A stretch of 64,000 bases of DNA from an uncultured Steroidobacter sp. (GTDB lineage: Bacteria; Pseudomonadota; Gammaproteobacteria; Steroidobacterales; Steroidobacteraceae): NCBI RefSeq assembly GCF_937958065.1, contig NZ_CALFXI010000119.1:15224-79223 (forward strand), given 5' to 3'. This document shows positions 42,740 to 51,859 of the stretch, piece after piece; within the stretch, counting starts at the first letter, position 1; each line of letters starts with the position of its first letter. Under the pieces are notes generated by a model. That model had not been told where the DNA came from and searched no databases. It saw only the letters and a program-made list of their open reading frames with translations. Position numbers and translations under genes: made by a program.

Positions 42740-43495
42740 ATGTCCATCCCAACTGACTCCGTCGCCGGCAAAGTCGTTCTCATCACCGGCGCCAGCAGCG
42801 GCATTGGCGAAGCCACCGCCCGAATGCTTGCCACGAACGGTGCCAAAGTCGTTCTCGGCGCGCGCCGCACCGACCGCCTGCAGAAGATCGTCTCCGAAAT
42901 CCGCGAGCGTGGCGGCACCGCCGAGTATCGCGCTCTCGATGTCGCCAACCGCGAAGACGTGAACGCGTTCGTCGCGTTCGCTGTGGAGAAGTTCGGACGC
43001 GTCGACGTGATCTTCAACAACGCCGGCGTGATGCCCGTGTCCCCGATGAACGCGCTGAAGACGGACGAATGGGACCGCATCATAGACGTCAACATCCGTG
43101 GCGTACTGAACGGCATCGCTGCCGTGCTTCCCCGGATGCAGGCGCAAGGCAGCGGCCACATCATCAACACCGCCTCGACGGGCGCACATGCCGTCGGCGC
43201 CCAGTTCGGCGTGTACTGCGCCAGTAAGTATGCCGTGCGGGCGATCACTGAAGGACTGCGCCAGGAGATGGATACGGTGCGCGTTACGTTGATCTCGCCG
43301 GGCGTGACCGAATCGGAGCTCGGCTCGGACATCACGGTCGACAGCACTGCCACTGCCGTGAAGCAACTGCGCAGCATCGCACTGTCACCTGACGCCATCG
43401 CACGCGCCGTGCTCTATGCCATCTCCCAGCCTGCCGATGTCGACGTGAACGAAATGATCATCCGCACCGTGCGTAGCGCAGGGCATGCGTTCTGA
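42740..43495 (+). CDS. Short-chain dehydrogenase/reductase
   Basis: 251 residues, classical SDR. NAD(P) motif TGASSGIGEA, NNAG, catalytic YCASK (YxxxK) with the upstream serine in NTASTGA, and the ISPG turn after the active site. The basic ARRTDR after strand 2 suggests NADP preference. AAGGAGAAAG lies just upstream of the ATG. Substrate is unknown; control by the divergent AraC gene is likely. Confidence 0.93.
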   Translation: MSIPTDSVAGKVVLITGASSGIGEATARMLATNGAKVVLGARRTDRLQKIVSEIRERGGTAEYRALDVANREDVNAFVAFAVEKFGRVDVIFNNAGVMPVSPMNALKTDEWDRIIDVNIRGVLNGIAAVLPRMQAQGSGHIINTASTGAHAVGAQFGVYCASKYAVRAITEGLRQEMDTVRVTLISPGVTESELGSDITVDSTATAVKQLRSIALSPDAIARAVLYAISQPADVDVNEMIIRTVRSAGHAF

Positions 43496-43531
43496 TGATG
43501 GTTATCGGATAGGAACTGGATAGGAGAAGCA

Positions 43532-43568
43532 GGGAAGGGACAGCTTGAGTCGTGGGCTGTCTCTTCCC
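43532..43568. terminator. Hairpin between convergent SDR and cupin genes
   Basis: GGGAAGGGACAGC / GCTGTCTCTTCCC (43532-43544 and 43556-43568), 12 of 13 pairs Watson-Crick and one G-T, with an 11-base loop. It lies in the gap between two convergent genes and may stop transcription from both sides. Confidence 0.6.
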
Positions 43569-43657
43569 TCCGGTGCTGAAGTCTGCCTGTCACGAATTTC
43601 GCGTCGTCCAGCAACGTCCACATAAGCTGGGCGAAACGACGATTGACCGACGCGCCA

Positions 43658-44110
43658 TCAATACGGCGAGCCATCCTTGTGCACGAACCGCCCATCCGCG
43701 TTCGAGCTCATGATGTCCACATCCGAGCAGGTCGTGACATCTTCCCTCTGGCGCGACCCCACCTCCAGATACACCGCGACCGTCGACGACCTGTTGATCA
43801 TGTGATGACCATTGCCCGTCCCCTTCGGGAACGCCGCGCAGTCGCCTTTGCGTAGGATCGTCTCGCCATCGTCCTCGATGAGCGTGAGCTCACCTTCGAG
43901 GATGTATACGAACTCGTCTTCGTGGCTGTGCCAGTGACGTTGGCTCGACCAGTTGCCGGGCGGCAGGGTCATTAAATTTACGCCGAAGTCTCGCAAGCCG
44001 CCGGCGTCGCCCAGGCGGCGGCGAGTGCGTTCCGCGCAGGGAGCGTCGAACGGCGGTGGATACGGGCAGCCTTTCCGCACGGGCACGGTGGAGAGATCGA
44101 TTTTTGGCAT
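43658..44110 (-). CDS. Cupin-domain protein
   Basis: 150 residues. Cupin motif 1 is HWHSHEDEFVYILEGELTLI with His, His and Glu metal ligands, and motif 2 includes AFPKGTGNGHHMINRS. The start at 44110 (MPKIDLSTVPV) has GGAGG 6 bases upstream. Small cupins of this type are often sugar-binding or dioxygenase-like; the function here is open. It is convergent with the SDR gene. Confidence 0.85.
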   Translation of the reverse strand: MPKIDLSTVPVRKGCPYPPPFDAPCAERTRRRLGDAGGLRDFGVNLMTLPPGNWSSQRHWHSHEDEFVYILEGELTLIEDDGETILRKGDCAAFPKGTGNGHHMINRSSTVAVYLEVGSRQREDVTTCSDVDIMSSNADGRFVHKDGSPY

Positions 44111-44219
44111 GGCGCGCCTCCAGCAACGATCGGCTTCGGAGTGGATCGAGATAGTACCGAAGCAGCGCGCCACTGGGCGAACTGGACGTTTCCGCGGAAA
44201 CGTTTGTAAAGCAACCCGA

Positions 44220-44867
44220 TCAGCCGCGCTTGCTCGATGTCTTCCGTTTCGCCGCCGTCGCCTTCTCCCGCTGGGGAACGATCGTCTCGCCTCTCGCCAG
44301 CATCGCCACCAACGTCTCGATCTTCTTCGCACGCCCCGCCGGCGTCTTCATGTTGTTGGTGCGAAACGTGAGCGCAAACAGGTTCTGGCGATTGAGGGAT
44401 TCAAACGTCTTGCGCGCACGAGCGTTGGCATAGATGGCGGCGCGCAAATCCTCCGGAATGGTGTCTGCAGAGGCACTGCGCATCGGTGCGTAAGCCGCAT
44501 CCCATCGGCCGTCCGACTTCGCTGCATCGATGTGCTTCTGGCCATGAGGCGTCATCCGCCCCGCCGCGATCAGCCGCGCGACGTTTTCGCGATTGATGTG
44601 ACTCCAGATGCTCTTCGGCTTGCGCGGCGAGTAGCGCTGCAGGAACGAAATATCGTCATAAGCCTTGCGAATCCCATCGATCCAGCCCCAGCACAGCACC
44701 ACATCCAGGGCCTCTGCATAGGTCACCGTCGGCTTGCCGGAGTCCTTCTTATAGACGCGCAGCCACAACTCGGACTCGCGGTCGTGATGCTTGCTCAGCC
44801 ATTTCTCGAATTCCGCCGCCGAGCGGAAGCTCTTGATCTTTTCTGGATCGGGGATGATCTGGGGCAT
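44220..44867 (-). CDS. YdeI/OmpD-associated family protein
   Basis: 215 residues. The segment SELWLRVYKKDSGKPTVTYAEALDVVLCWGWIDGIRK and SPRKPKSIWSHINRENV are the family hallmarks, and a lysine-rich tail (KATAAKRKTSSKRG) ends the protein. The family has been linked to antimicrobial-peptide resistance in enterobacteria, but biochemical activity is not established. It is monocistronic here. Confidence 0.88.
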   Translation of the reverse strand: MPQIIPDPEKIKSFRSAAEFEKWLSKHHDRESELWLRVYKKDSGKPTVTYAEALDVVLCWGWIDGIRKAYDDISFLQRYSPRKPKSIWSHINRENVARLIAAGRMTPHGQKHIDAAKSDGRWDAAYAPMRSASADTIPEDLRAAIYANARARKTFESLNRQNLFALTFRTNNMKTPAGRAKKIETLVAMLARGETIVPQREKATAAKRKTSSKRG

Positions 44868-44997
44868 GTCCGTTTTGCGCCTTGCGCCTGTCCGTCATTG
44901 CCTGCAGTGTAACTTAACTGCTCTTCAATTCTTCTCGATGGTGCCGGGCCGACGGCTCGGGGATACTGAGCATCACTGTTTCGGTCGAGGTAGTTCG

Positions 44998-45915
44998 ATG
45001 AGCGCTCCGGGCCAGCAAAAGCGTGTGCAGTTCGATTTCGAAGTCGAGTTCCTGAATGGCGGCGGCCTGCAGGGACAGGGGTTCCGGCTGGACATCGAGG
45101 GCGACGATATCGATGACAGCGCGCTGGCGCAGTACGTCATCCAGGACCTGCGCTTGCTGATGGTCGGACGGCTGGCGATCCTGAACAAGACCATCATCGT
45201 CGAACCTCACAAGCGCTCGCGCGCGGGCGCCACTACCGAAGCTGCAAAAAGTGCCGCCACACTCATCGATCTCAGTCACACGATCGAAGACGGCATGATC
45301 ACGTACAAGGGGCTGCCGGCGCCGCTCATTTGCGATCATCTCAGTCGGGAGCAATCCCGGCAGATCTACGCACCCGGGACGGAATTTCAGATCGGCAAGA
45401 TCACCATGGTTTCGAACACCGGCACGTACATCGACAGCCCGTTCCATCGTTTCGCCGACGGCACCGACATCGCAGGCTTGACGTTGAACACGCTGGTTGG
45501 ATTGGACGCGGTGGTCGTGCACGCTGACGGCATGTCAGGCCGCGCGATTCCAGCCGAGGCGTTCGGTGCTGTTGATGTGCGCGGGAAAGCGGTGTTGGTT
45601 CACACGGGCTGGTCGCGACACTGGCGCACGGATCAGTACTTCGAGGGTCATCCCTTCCTGACCGCGGCGGCTGCGGAGTATCTGAAACAGGAAGGCGCGA
45701 AGCTCGTCGGCATCGATTCTTTCAACATCGACGACGTGAGCGGCGGACATCGGCCCGTTCATACCACGCTGCTCGGGGCAGGCATTCCCATCGTCGAGCA
45801 CATGCGAGGACTGGAACTGGTGCCGGCGACGGGCGCAACGTTCACGGCCGTGCCGCCGAAGGTCAAGGGAATGGGAACATTCCCAGTGCGTGCATTCGCG
45901 ACCATTCCCGGTTGA
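44998..45915 (+). CDS. Cyclase-family (kynurenine formamidase-like) hydrolase with extra N-terminal domain
   Basis: 305 residues. Residues about 88-300 are the cyclase fold: LIDLSHTIEDGMITYKGLP, the metal-site region NTGTYIDSPFHRF (140-152) and VLVHTGWSRHW. In kynurenine formamidase the site reads HxGTHxDxPxH; here Asn and Tyr replace the first two histidines, while Asp and the last His remain. Residues 1-75 are an added hydrophilic domain (QFDFEVEFLNGGGLQGQGF) that I do not recognise. The ATG at 44998 begins that domain; upstream in-frame codons run into intergenic DNA. Confidence 0.8.
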   Translation: MSAPGQQKRVQFDFEVEFLNGGGLQGQGFRLDIEGDDIDDSALAQYVIQDLRLLMVGRLAILNKTIIVEPHKRSRAGATTEAAKSAATLIDLSHTIEDGMITYKGLPAPLICDHLSREQSRQIYAPGTEFQIGKITMVSNTGTYIDSPFHRFADGTDIAGLTLNTLVGLDAVVVHADGMSGRAIPAEAFGAVDVRGKAVLVHTGWSRHWRTDQYFEGHPFLTAAAAEYLKQEGAKLVGIDSFNIDDVSGGHRPVHTTLLGAGIPIVEHMRGLELVPATGATFTAVPPKVKGMGTFPVRAFATIPG

Positions 45916-45919
45916 CGCG

Positions 45920-46882
45920 TCACTCAGACGACGACTCAGACGACTCCGACTTCCGGTCGTGCAATGGCGTGAAGGGCACGGGCGGTTCGGTGGGATGATC
46001 GTATTGTCCCTTGCCGACCTGGCTGGAGACATGAGTCACGCCTTTGACCTTCGCCCAGGCTCGCGCATCGTCGGGCCCCGAGGCAATGACCAGCAAGCGG
46101 CGATGCCCCAGGTCGCCGAACTTCTTGGCCGCCTGCTTCTCGTGGAACTTCGAGCCGACCTTGGGATGTTCGAGCATGATGCCGTCCACGTAACGCTCAC
46201 CTTCCGCGCCCCGCGACTTGCCATCGCCCAGGTCCCACACACCATTGGACACGATGATGAACTCCGGATTGATCGCTCGTCGCCGCTCATCCAGCCGTCG
46301 TACCAGATCGACGTTGCCCTCCGCCCAGGTGTCCTTTTCCTGCTGCGACCAGTCGTCCCAGTCGGCAAGCTTGTTCCAGGGCCGTGCGCCCATGGAATCG
46401 AGAAACACGCCATCGACCTTGCCGTCGCGCATCATCTGTTCCACGTAATCGACCACGTGTTTGATCCAGGGCGAGCCGGGCCGCATGTCGGTCATGTGAG
46501 TCTTCGGATAACTGACTCGTTCGCCTTCGCGCGGAAACGGCCATAGCGGCACACGCGATTGGTCCTTCATGTACAAGTCGTTATCGAGCTTGCACACGCG
46601 CACATCCGGCCGTTCGGTGGGAGCGACATACTGCAGGACTTCAGCGCCGCCGCGTCGCGCCTGCTGGAATGCATCGTCGTTTCGGTTGCAGCGCCCGGCG
46701 ATGATCATTCCGGTCGGATGCCCGTAAAGGTTCACGTTCGTCGTGTCCTTGAAAGCGATACCGAGTGGATTGATCGCCTCGGCCCGATACGCACACAACG
46801 CCAGAACGGCCGCACACCAGAACACTACGAGCGGCGTGTGCCGGCGCGAAGCAAGACCTTTCGAACGACGCAGAATGTGCAT
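45920..46882 (-). CDS. Putative glycoside hydrolase-like exported protein (GHL/GH114-like TIM barrel)
   Basis: 320 residues with an N-terminal membrane or signal segment (HTPLVVFWCAAVLALCAYRAEA). Strand-end motifs DGVFLDSMG, IVSNGVW and VDGIMLEHP match the pattern of hypothetical glycosyl-hydrolase TIM barrels, with Asp and Glu as possible catalytic residues. No family can be fixed. It ends 4 bases from the convergent cyclase gene. The C-terminus is an Ser/Glu-rich tail. Confidence 0.65.
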   Translation of the reverse strand: MHILRRSKGLASRRHTPLVVFWCAAVLALCAYRAEAINPLGIAFKDTTNVNLYGHPTGMIIAGRCNRNDDAFQQARRGGAEVLQYVAPTERPDVRVCKLDNDLYMKDQSRVPLWPFPREGERVSYPKTHMTDMRPGSPWIKHVVDYVEQMMRDGKVDGVFLDSMGARPWNKLADWDDWSQQEKDTWAEGNVDLVRRLDERRRAINPEFIIVSNGVWDLGDGKSRGAEGERYVDGIMLEHPKVGSKFHEKQAAKKFGDLGHRRLLVIASGPDDARAWAKVKGVTHVSSQVGKGQYDHPTEPPVPFTPLHDRKSESSESSSE

Positions 46883-46946
46883 GTGCCACCCGTTACAGTT
46901 TGGGCAACGTCAACGGTGAGGCACTTGCCCGGCGAGAAAGTTCGTT

Positions 46947-47666
46947 TCAGGGAGTCCCAACGATCACACCCAGCCCCTTCCCCAACCGGGGCGGCTGTGC
47001 GATCTGCTGCGGAAACCGACGGTGATATTCGTCCATCCACATCTGGTTGATTTCTTCGGGTGCGGGCATGCCGGCAACGCGCATCCAGGTGACGATGGTG
47101 TAGCGGTGACCGGAGGTCACGGGGCGCACGCCGTGGATGTAGTTGTGATCGGAAGGGAAACAGACCAGCGTACCGGCTTCGGGCTCGATGACCAGGTCGA
47201 GGGCGGGGAAAAACAACTCGCCGCCGGAATAATCGTCGTTGATGAAGTACACCACCGACAGGTCGCGATCCAGCGTCTTTTCCCACAGCTCCAGGCCGAT
47301 GTCGTCCTTGTAGAGCGTTTCCGCATCGACGTGCGGGATGTAGTGGCCGCCGACGCCGTAGTGGAGGATCTGTGACCGCTCGCAGTCGCGCACTTCGACG
47401 TCGTAATACGGGTTGATGATGGAGGCGATGCTGGCGTCATCGATCGCGTGCAGCTTCTTCTCGATGGCCTTGGTGAGCTTCACCTGCTGGGTATCGCGGA
47501 TCTGTTTGTTGATCACCCACTCGACTTCGCCCGCCTCGGCGTCGTCCTCGAAATTCGAAACCGGCGAGTCCGTCATGGCGGCCCGCCGCAAGTAACGGGT
47601 CAGCTCCGCGAGATCTTCCGAGCTCACGGCATTTCGCCGCACCAACACACCATCACGCAGGTTCAT
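46947..47666 (-). CDS. 2-Oxoglutarate/Fe(II)-dependent oxygenase, prolyl-4-hydroxylase type
   Basis: 239 residues. The double-stranded beta-helix site is visible: H112 and D114 in YIPHVDAE, H178 in NYIHGV and R188 (2-oxoglutarate carboxylate) in TSGHRYTIVTW. This matches the P4Hc domain. Targets of such bacterial enzymes range from proteins such as EF-Tu to small molecules. It starts just downstream of the DUF3025 gene (3-base gap), so the two are likely cotranscribed. Confidence 0.9.
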   Translation of the reverse strand: MNLRDGVLVRRNAVSSEDLAELTRYLRRAAMTDSPVSNFEDDAEAGEVEWVINKQIRDTQQVKLTKAIEKKLHAIDDASIASIINPYYDVEVRDCERSQILHYGVGGHYIPHVDAETLYKDDIGLELWEKTLDRDLSVVYFINDDYSGGELFFPALDLVIEPEAGTLVCFPSDHNYIHGVRPVTSGHRYTIVTWMRVAGMPAPEEINQMWMDEYHRRFPQQIAQPPRLGKGLGVIVGTP

Positions 47667-47669
47667 GGC

Positions 47670-48443
47670 TCAAGAGGCTATACGGGAAGCCGTGCTCGCA
47701 GCAACGCGCGGCGCTCGGAAGACACCGGCATCGTCATAGAAGGCGGGGTTTTCATTGGCGGGCCACCAGTCAGGCACGCCGAGCACTGGCAAAGGCAGGA
47801 AGTCCTTCGCAGCCAGTCGCGCCGGCACGAGACTCGATGCGATCCCATCGTCGCTCACGTCCTCGACCAGCCAGACATGAGCCGTAATCGCCTTGCGCGG
47901 CTGCATCAGCTTTTCGAGCAGTGCGTGACCGAAAAGCGCCAATCGTGCCGAGCGCCACTCGGAGCGATGCTCCACGAACAGTGCTTTCCAGTTGCGGGAA
48001 CGCAGCGCTTCGACCAGCACCGCCGGTGCGTGCAATATCGCGGCGTTCTCATCGAACAGTGTCAGAGCATCGCGTAACGGGCCACGAGCGCCGGCAGCAC
48101 CACCTCGCGCCGTGATCTCTTCGGCATGGATCACGTTCAAGCGCCGCTTGGTTTTGGGAAAGCTGAGCCACATCAGCCCGTTGAACAGATCGTGCAGATT
48201 GTCGCGAGTTGGCACGCAGTGGGTGCGAGCGATGAAAGATTCGTAGGGCTCGCCCTCGGGTAACGCGGCCTGCTCGACGAACCGCACACCGCCGGCGCCT
48301 TGCTCACGCGCGGCATTCAATGCATCAGCCACCGAATCCGACTTCGCAGCTGCGAGTACCGTTCGCGCAACCGGCACGTACGGCAGCAGCCAGGGAGCCG
48401 GGGTGTTCAAAGCTTCAGCCAGCGAGGCCAATGCGAGCGTCAT
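47670..48443 (-). CDS. DUF3025-family protein
   Basis: 257 residues. The characteristic core RTHCVPTRDNLHDLFNGLMWLSFPKTKRRLN is present, followed by the conserved DENAA and LFGHALLEKL segments. Function of the family is not known; the His/Asp/Asn-rich core suggests an enzyme. It is cotranscribed with the 2-oxoglutarate oxygenase. Confidence 0.82.
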   Translation of the reverse strand: MTLALASLAEALNTPAPWLLPYVPVARTVLAAAKSDSVADALNAAREQGAGGVRFVEQAALPEGEPYESFIARTHCVPTRDNLHDLFNGLMWLSFPKTKRRLNVIHAEEITARGGAAGARGPLRDALTLFDENAAILHAPAVLVEALRSRNWKALFVEHRSEWRSARLALFGHALLEKLMQPRKAITAHVWLVEDVSDDGIASSLVPARLAAKDFLPLPVLGVPDWWPANENPAFYDDAGVFRAPRVAASTASRIAS

Positions 48444-48459
48444 ATGGGATGGGGGCGCG

Positions 48460-48606
48460 GTGTCGAGCGTCCTATTCTACGTGCGGAACCCATCGCGACC
48501 GCAAACCGACCCACGCACCGGCAAGCGCCGCAACCTCGGGACCTTCAGAACTCGAGCGGCCGCGGAGAAGCACGAGCGCGAAGTGCAGTACTTCAAGCGT
48601 CAGTGA
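48460..48606 (+). CDS. Possible small protein of 48 residues
   Basis: The frame from a GTG at 48460 encodes FYVRNPSRPQ...GKRRNLGTFRTRAAAEKHEREVQYFKRQ. The pattern GKxRNLGTFRT-AAEKHEREVQYFK looks like a compact folded small protein (strand then amphipathic helix) and not random. It lies on the strand opposite to the 5' end of the DUF3025 gene, with no clear Shine-Dalgarno. The remaining bases to 48821 hold nothing recognisable. Low certainty. Confidence 0.35.
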   Translation: MSSVLFYVRNPSRPQTDPRTGKRRNLGTFRTRAAAEKHEREVQYFKRQ

Positions 48607-48821
48607 CGACAGCCTCCGGAAGGTAATCGGCGGACACCTTCCCTGTCGATAAGAGCAAGGTTGCGACGCGCGTCTCACTCGGGCCGGGGCAGCGCGCGCC
48701 ACGTATCTTCCCTACTCAAGGAAACGCTCGAAAGGTCGATGCACGTCAGACACAGCAAGACCAAAGCGGGATCAGCAACGCGGGCCGAGAATGCTCACCA
48801 GCCGCGCTGGCATCACAGACG

Positions 48822-50408
48822 ATGACGAGCACGTCGACGCGTATTGACCCTTCGCAGCCCACACCACTGGACGCCATCCTGCGCCGTTTGCGCAGCGCCT
48901 CGGGCTTTCCGACGCTGTCGACCACCATCGTCGACATCAATCGGGTGGTCGGCTCCGGGCAGCACAGCAACCGCCAGCTCACGCAGGTCATCCTGAACGA
49001 TGCCTCGCTCACCACCAAGCTGTTGCAGGTGGTGAACTCCGCGATCTACGGCCAGTATCACGGCCGGATCCGCACGATCTCCAAAGCGGTGATGATCCTG
49101 GGCTGCGATGAGGTGAGCAACACGGCGACGGCGCTGGCCATGCTGCAGTTCTCGCGCGGCCGGCCGCAGGAAAAATCGTTGCAGGACGAGCTCATCGGCG
49201 CATTCTTCGCCGGCGTCGTGTCCAAGAAGCTGGGCCAGCGCCTCGGCATTCCGAACAGCGAGGAAGCCGTGATGTGCGCCATGTTCCAGAGCCTGGGTCG
49301 GCTGCTGGTCACGTTCTTTTTATATGAGGAGCGCCAGCAGATCCGCGCGCTCATGGATAAGGACATCCCCGAGGATGCGGCCGTCCAGCGCGTGCTCGGC
49401 ATTTCGTATCGCGACCTCGGCGTGGGCATGGCCCGCGAGTGGAACTTCCCTGCGCGCCTGATCGAAGGCATGGAGACCTTGGCCATGCGCGAGATCACGG
49501 CACCTGACACTGACATCCAGCGTTTGAAGATCGCCGCCAGCTACGCCAACGATCTGTACAACATCGCGCTGCGGACGCCGGCGGTGAACAAGTCCGCCGC
49601 GCTGCTCGCGCTCAGCAAACGCTACAGCGCGGCCGTCAAACTGGACACGAAGGATCTGACCGAGATCGTCGATCAGGGCCTGAAGGAAATGGCGGGACGT
49701 TCCGCAACGCTCGATCTGCCGGCGGCGAACAGCCCCACCCTCAGAGCGATTCGCGCCTGGAACGGCAGCACTTCGGATGACGGGGAAGACATGCAAGCGG
49801 AAGCCGCTTCGCAGCCCGATCCGTTGACTCAATCCGTCGATGCAATCGATGAACAGCACCAGGCCGCGACGGCGGCCACCGAAACTCCGCAGCAGGCGCT
49901 CTCGGCTGGCATTCGCGATGTGACCGAGGCGCTCGCCTCGGACTGTTCGCTGAACGACCTGCTGCACATGGTGCTGGAAACCATCTATCGCGGCATGGAC
50001 TTCACGCGCACCCTGATCTTCATTCGCGATGCGCGCATGAACACCATGCGTGCGCGCTTCGGATTTGGAGCCGATATCGAGCGCATCATTCCCCAGTGCA
50101 CCTTTCCGTTGGCGTTCGCGCCCGATGCCTTCCATGTATCGATCGAGAAAGGCGCCGACATCGTCATCGAGAACGCTCAAGCCGAGAACATCGCGGCACG
50201 GATTCCGGAATGGCATCGCCGTGCGCTCCGCGCCAAGAGCTTCATCCTGTTGCCGGTGATGCTGAAAGGACAGGCCATCGGCCTGCTATACGCGGACTCG
50301 GACAAGCCCGGCGGCATCAAGATCGACGCCGAGCAACTCGGATTGCTGCGAACACTGCGAGGCCAGGTCACGCTGGCCTTCAAGCACTGCGCGCCCGGGC
50401 GGGCTTGA
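48822..50408 (+). CDS. HDOD-domain protein with C-terminal GAF domain
   Basis: 528 residues. An HDOD domain (residues about 15-215: FPTLSTTIVDINRVV, DASLTTKLLQVVNSA, ISKAVMILGCDEV, FQSLGRLLVTFFL) is followed by an acidic/alanine-rich linker (about 300-355) and a GAF domain (EALASDCSLNDLLHMVLETIYRGMDFTRTLIFIRD to the end). HDOD proteins lack the catalytic HD pair and usually act in signalling, for example with c-di-GMP or stress circuits. It ends 1 base from the convergent kinase gene, with no terminator between. Confidence 0.9.
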   Translation: MTSTSTRIDPSQPTPLDAILRRLRSASGFPTLSTTIVDINRVVGSGQHSNRQLTQVILNDASLTTKLLQVVNSAIYGQYHGRIRTISKAVMILGCDEVSNTATALAMLQFSRGRPQEKSLQDELIGAFFAGVVSKKLGQRLGIPNSEEAVMCAMFQSLGRLLVTFFLYEERQQIRALMDKDIPEDAAVQRVLGISYRDLGVGMAREWNFPARLIEGMETLAMREITAPDTDIQRLKIAASYANDLYNIALRTPAVNKSAALLALSKRYSAAVKLDTKDLTEIVDQGLKEMAGRSATLDLPAANSPTLRAIRAWNGSTSDDGEDMQAEAASQPDPLTQSVDAIDEQHQAATAATETPQQALSAGIRDVTEALASDCSLNDLLHMVLETIYRGMDFTRTLIFIRDARMNTMRARFGFGADIERIIPQCTFPLAFAPDAFHVSIEKGADIVIENAQAENIAARIPEWHRRALRAKSFILLPVMLKGQAIGLLYADSDKPGGIKIDAEQLGLLRTLRGQVTLAFKHCAPGRA

Positions 50409-50409
50409 C

Positions 50410-51222
50410 TCAGGCGCCGCCTTCGCGCACCGCCATCCAGAGATCGCGCACGTACTCGAACAACCAGCACGCCAGCTCCAGGCGATGCCAGGTCGTCAGC
50501 TCGGTGAGCGAGGTGTACGCGCTCAGCAGCTGTTCGCGCTGCAGCTTGTCGTAATTGTGATAAACGCACACCGACGCCAGATCGAACAGTCGTTGCCCGA
50601 CGCCGGCGTATTCCCAATCGATCAACCGCAGAGTGCCATCGTCGGTGACGTTCAGGTGATGCACGTCGTTGTGGCAGAGCGTGGCGGCGGAGTTCTCGCG
50701 CAACTTCAATGCGACTTGCAGCGCCCGCTCTCGCAGTGATTTGGTGATCAGCGCCGGTTGAATGCCGCGCTCTTCCAGCGTACGGAAATACCCTTCGAGC
50801 GTGTCGCTCAGCTCCACCCGCCTCGCAGCCGCGGGTGGCGGCACCCGATGCAGGCGACGAAACAGCTGCCCCAGCCGCTGAATGTTTTGTTCCTGAACGG
50901 CATCCGCTTCGGTCCAGGTATCGCCGAGATAGCGCGTGACCAGCACGCGCTGCGCCGGGTCGCACAGGAGCACTTCCGGCCCGATGCCTGCTTCGCCAAC
51001 GGCGGCGAGCACCGCGGCTTCGCTCTGCCGATCGATCTGCAACGCCTGCTCGGCGGCGTTACTGATGCGCACGACGATGTCGTCCCGCTTGCTGCGGACC
51101 AGCCAGCTTTCATTGGTGAGCCCGTGCTTGATGGGCTCGCAGGACAGAATCGCCTCGGCTTCGATGCCGAGCACCCGCGCGGCGATCTCGAGCGCGCCGG
51201 CTTCGTTGCCAGCGACAGTCAT
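50410..51222 (-). CDS. APH/choline-kinase-fold phosphotransferase, probable thiamine kinase of the salvage operon
   Basis: 270 residues. Kinase-like signatures are LCHNDVHHLNVTDDG (catalytic loop, HxDxxxxN) and LIDWEYAG (DxD-type metal site). The family includes choline, aminoglycoside and thiamine kinases (ThiK). It is the last gene of a TPP-riboswitch operon after receptor, YkoF-like and PnuC-type genes, so phosphorylation of imported thiamine, or of hydroxymethylpyrimidine-type precursors, is the best guess. It begins 6 bases after the permease stop. Sequence alone does not fix the substrate. Confidence 0.8.
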   Translation of the reverse strand: MTVAGNEAGALEIAARVLGIEAEAILSCEPIKHGLTNESWLVRSKRDDIVVRISNAAEQALQIDRQSEAAVLAAVGEAGIGPEVLLCDPAQRVLVTRYLGDTWTEADAVQEQNIQRLGQLFRRLHRVPPPAAARRVELSDTLEGYFRTLEERGIQPALITKSLRERALQVALKLRENSAATLCHNDVHHLNVTDDGTLRLIDWEYAGVGQRLFDLASVCVYHNYDKLQREQLLSAYTSLTELTTWHRLELACWLFEYVRDLWMAVREGGA

Positions 51223-51228
51223 GTCGGC

Positions 51229-51849
51229 TCACGTCGATGGCGCAACGGCCACCGCTTTACTCTGCAGCGCTTGTTCCCGTCGCCACACGAAATATCCACG
51301 CACCACGATCCCGAGATAGATGATGAACAACACCGTGGTCGCCAGCAGGCCCTGACTGAAGTACAGCCAGGCAGCGACACCGTCGACCACGATCCAATAC
51401 AACCAGTTCTCGATTATGCGTCGCGCGACCATCCAAGTGGTAACGATGCTGCCCCAGGTGACGAAAGAATCGAGGTACGGCGCGGGCGAGTCGGTCCATC
51501 GCGACAACGCCCAGCCATTCAGCGCGCTGGCGATTATGACAAGCACTGCCACCAGCGCGTGCTGGTTCACGGTCCAGGACTCGATGCGCACCTCGCCCGA
51601 CTCGGTCCGCCCGCGCTGCCAGTCGATGAACCCATACACCGCCATCGCCAGGTAAAACACCTGCAGCAGCGATTGCATGTAGAGCGACGCCTGCGCGAAC
51701 AGCACCAGATAGATGGTGGTGCTCAGAAACGCGCACAGCCAGCACAGCAGGTTGCGGCGTACCGCCAGCAGCAGGTAGGCCAGACCGAGCAGCGACCCCG
51801 CCGTTTCCCACGGCGAAGTCGCCAGGAACTGTTCGATGATGGTGTGCAC
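51229..51849 (-). CDS. pnuT: PnuC-family permease, probable thiamine transporter (PnuT)
   Basis: 206 residues with seven to eight membrane helices. The family's core is recognisable: SPWETAGSLLGLAYLLLAVRRN near the N-terminus and the WQRG-type region FIDWQRGR; later ENWLYWIVVDGVAAWLYF holds the conserved WxxWxxxD-like pattern. PnuC members take up vitamins by facilitated diffusion and trapping by phosphorylation; the riboswitch and neighbours indicate thiamine. It lies 10 bases after the YkoF-like gene. Confidence 0.85.
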   Translation of the reverse strand: MHTIIEQFLATSPWETAGSLLGLAYLLLAVRRNLLCWLCAFLSTTIYLVLFAQASLYMQSLLQVFYLAMAVYGFIDWQRGRTESGEVRIESWTVNQHALVAVLVIIASALNGWALSRWTDSPAPYLDSFVTWGSIVTTWMVARRIIENWLYWIVVDGVAAWLYFSQGLLATTVLFIIYLGIVVRGYFVWRREQALQSKAVAVAPST

Positions 51850-51859
51850 CGGGCTGGGC

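Noticed and set aside
45920..46882. Firm assignment to GH114 or GHL15
   Set aside because: The TIM-barrel strand ends fit, but I cannot show the specific catalytic pair, so it is left as a putative hydrolase.
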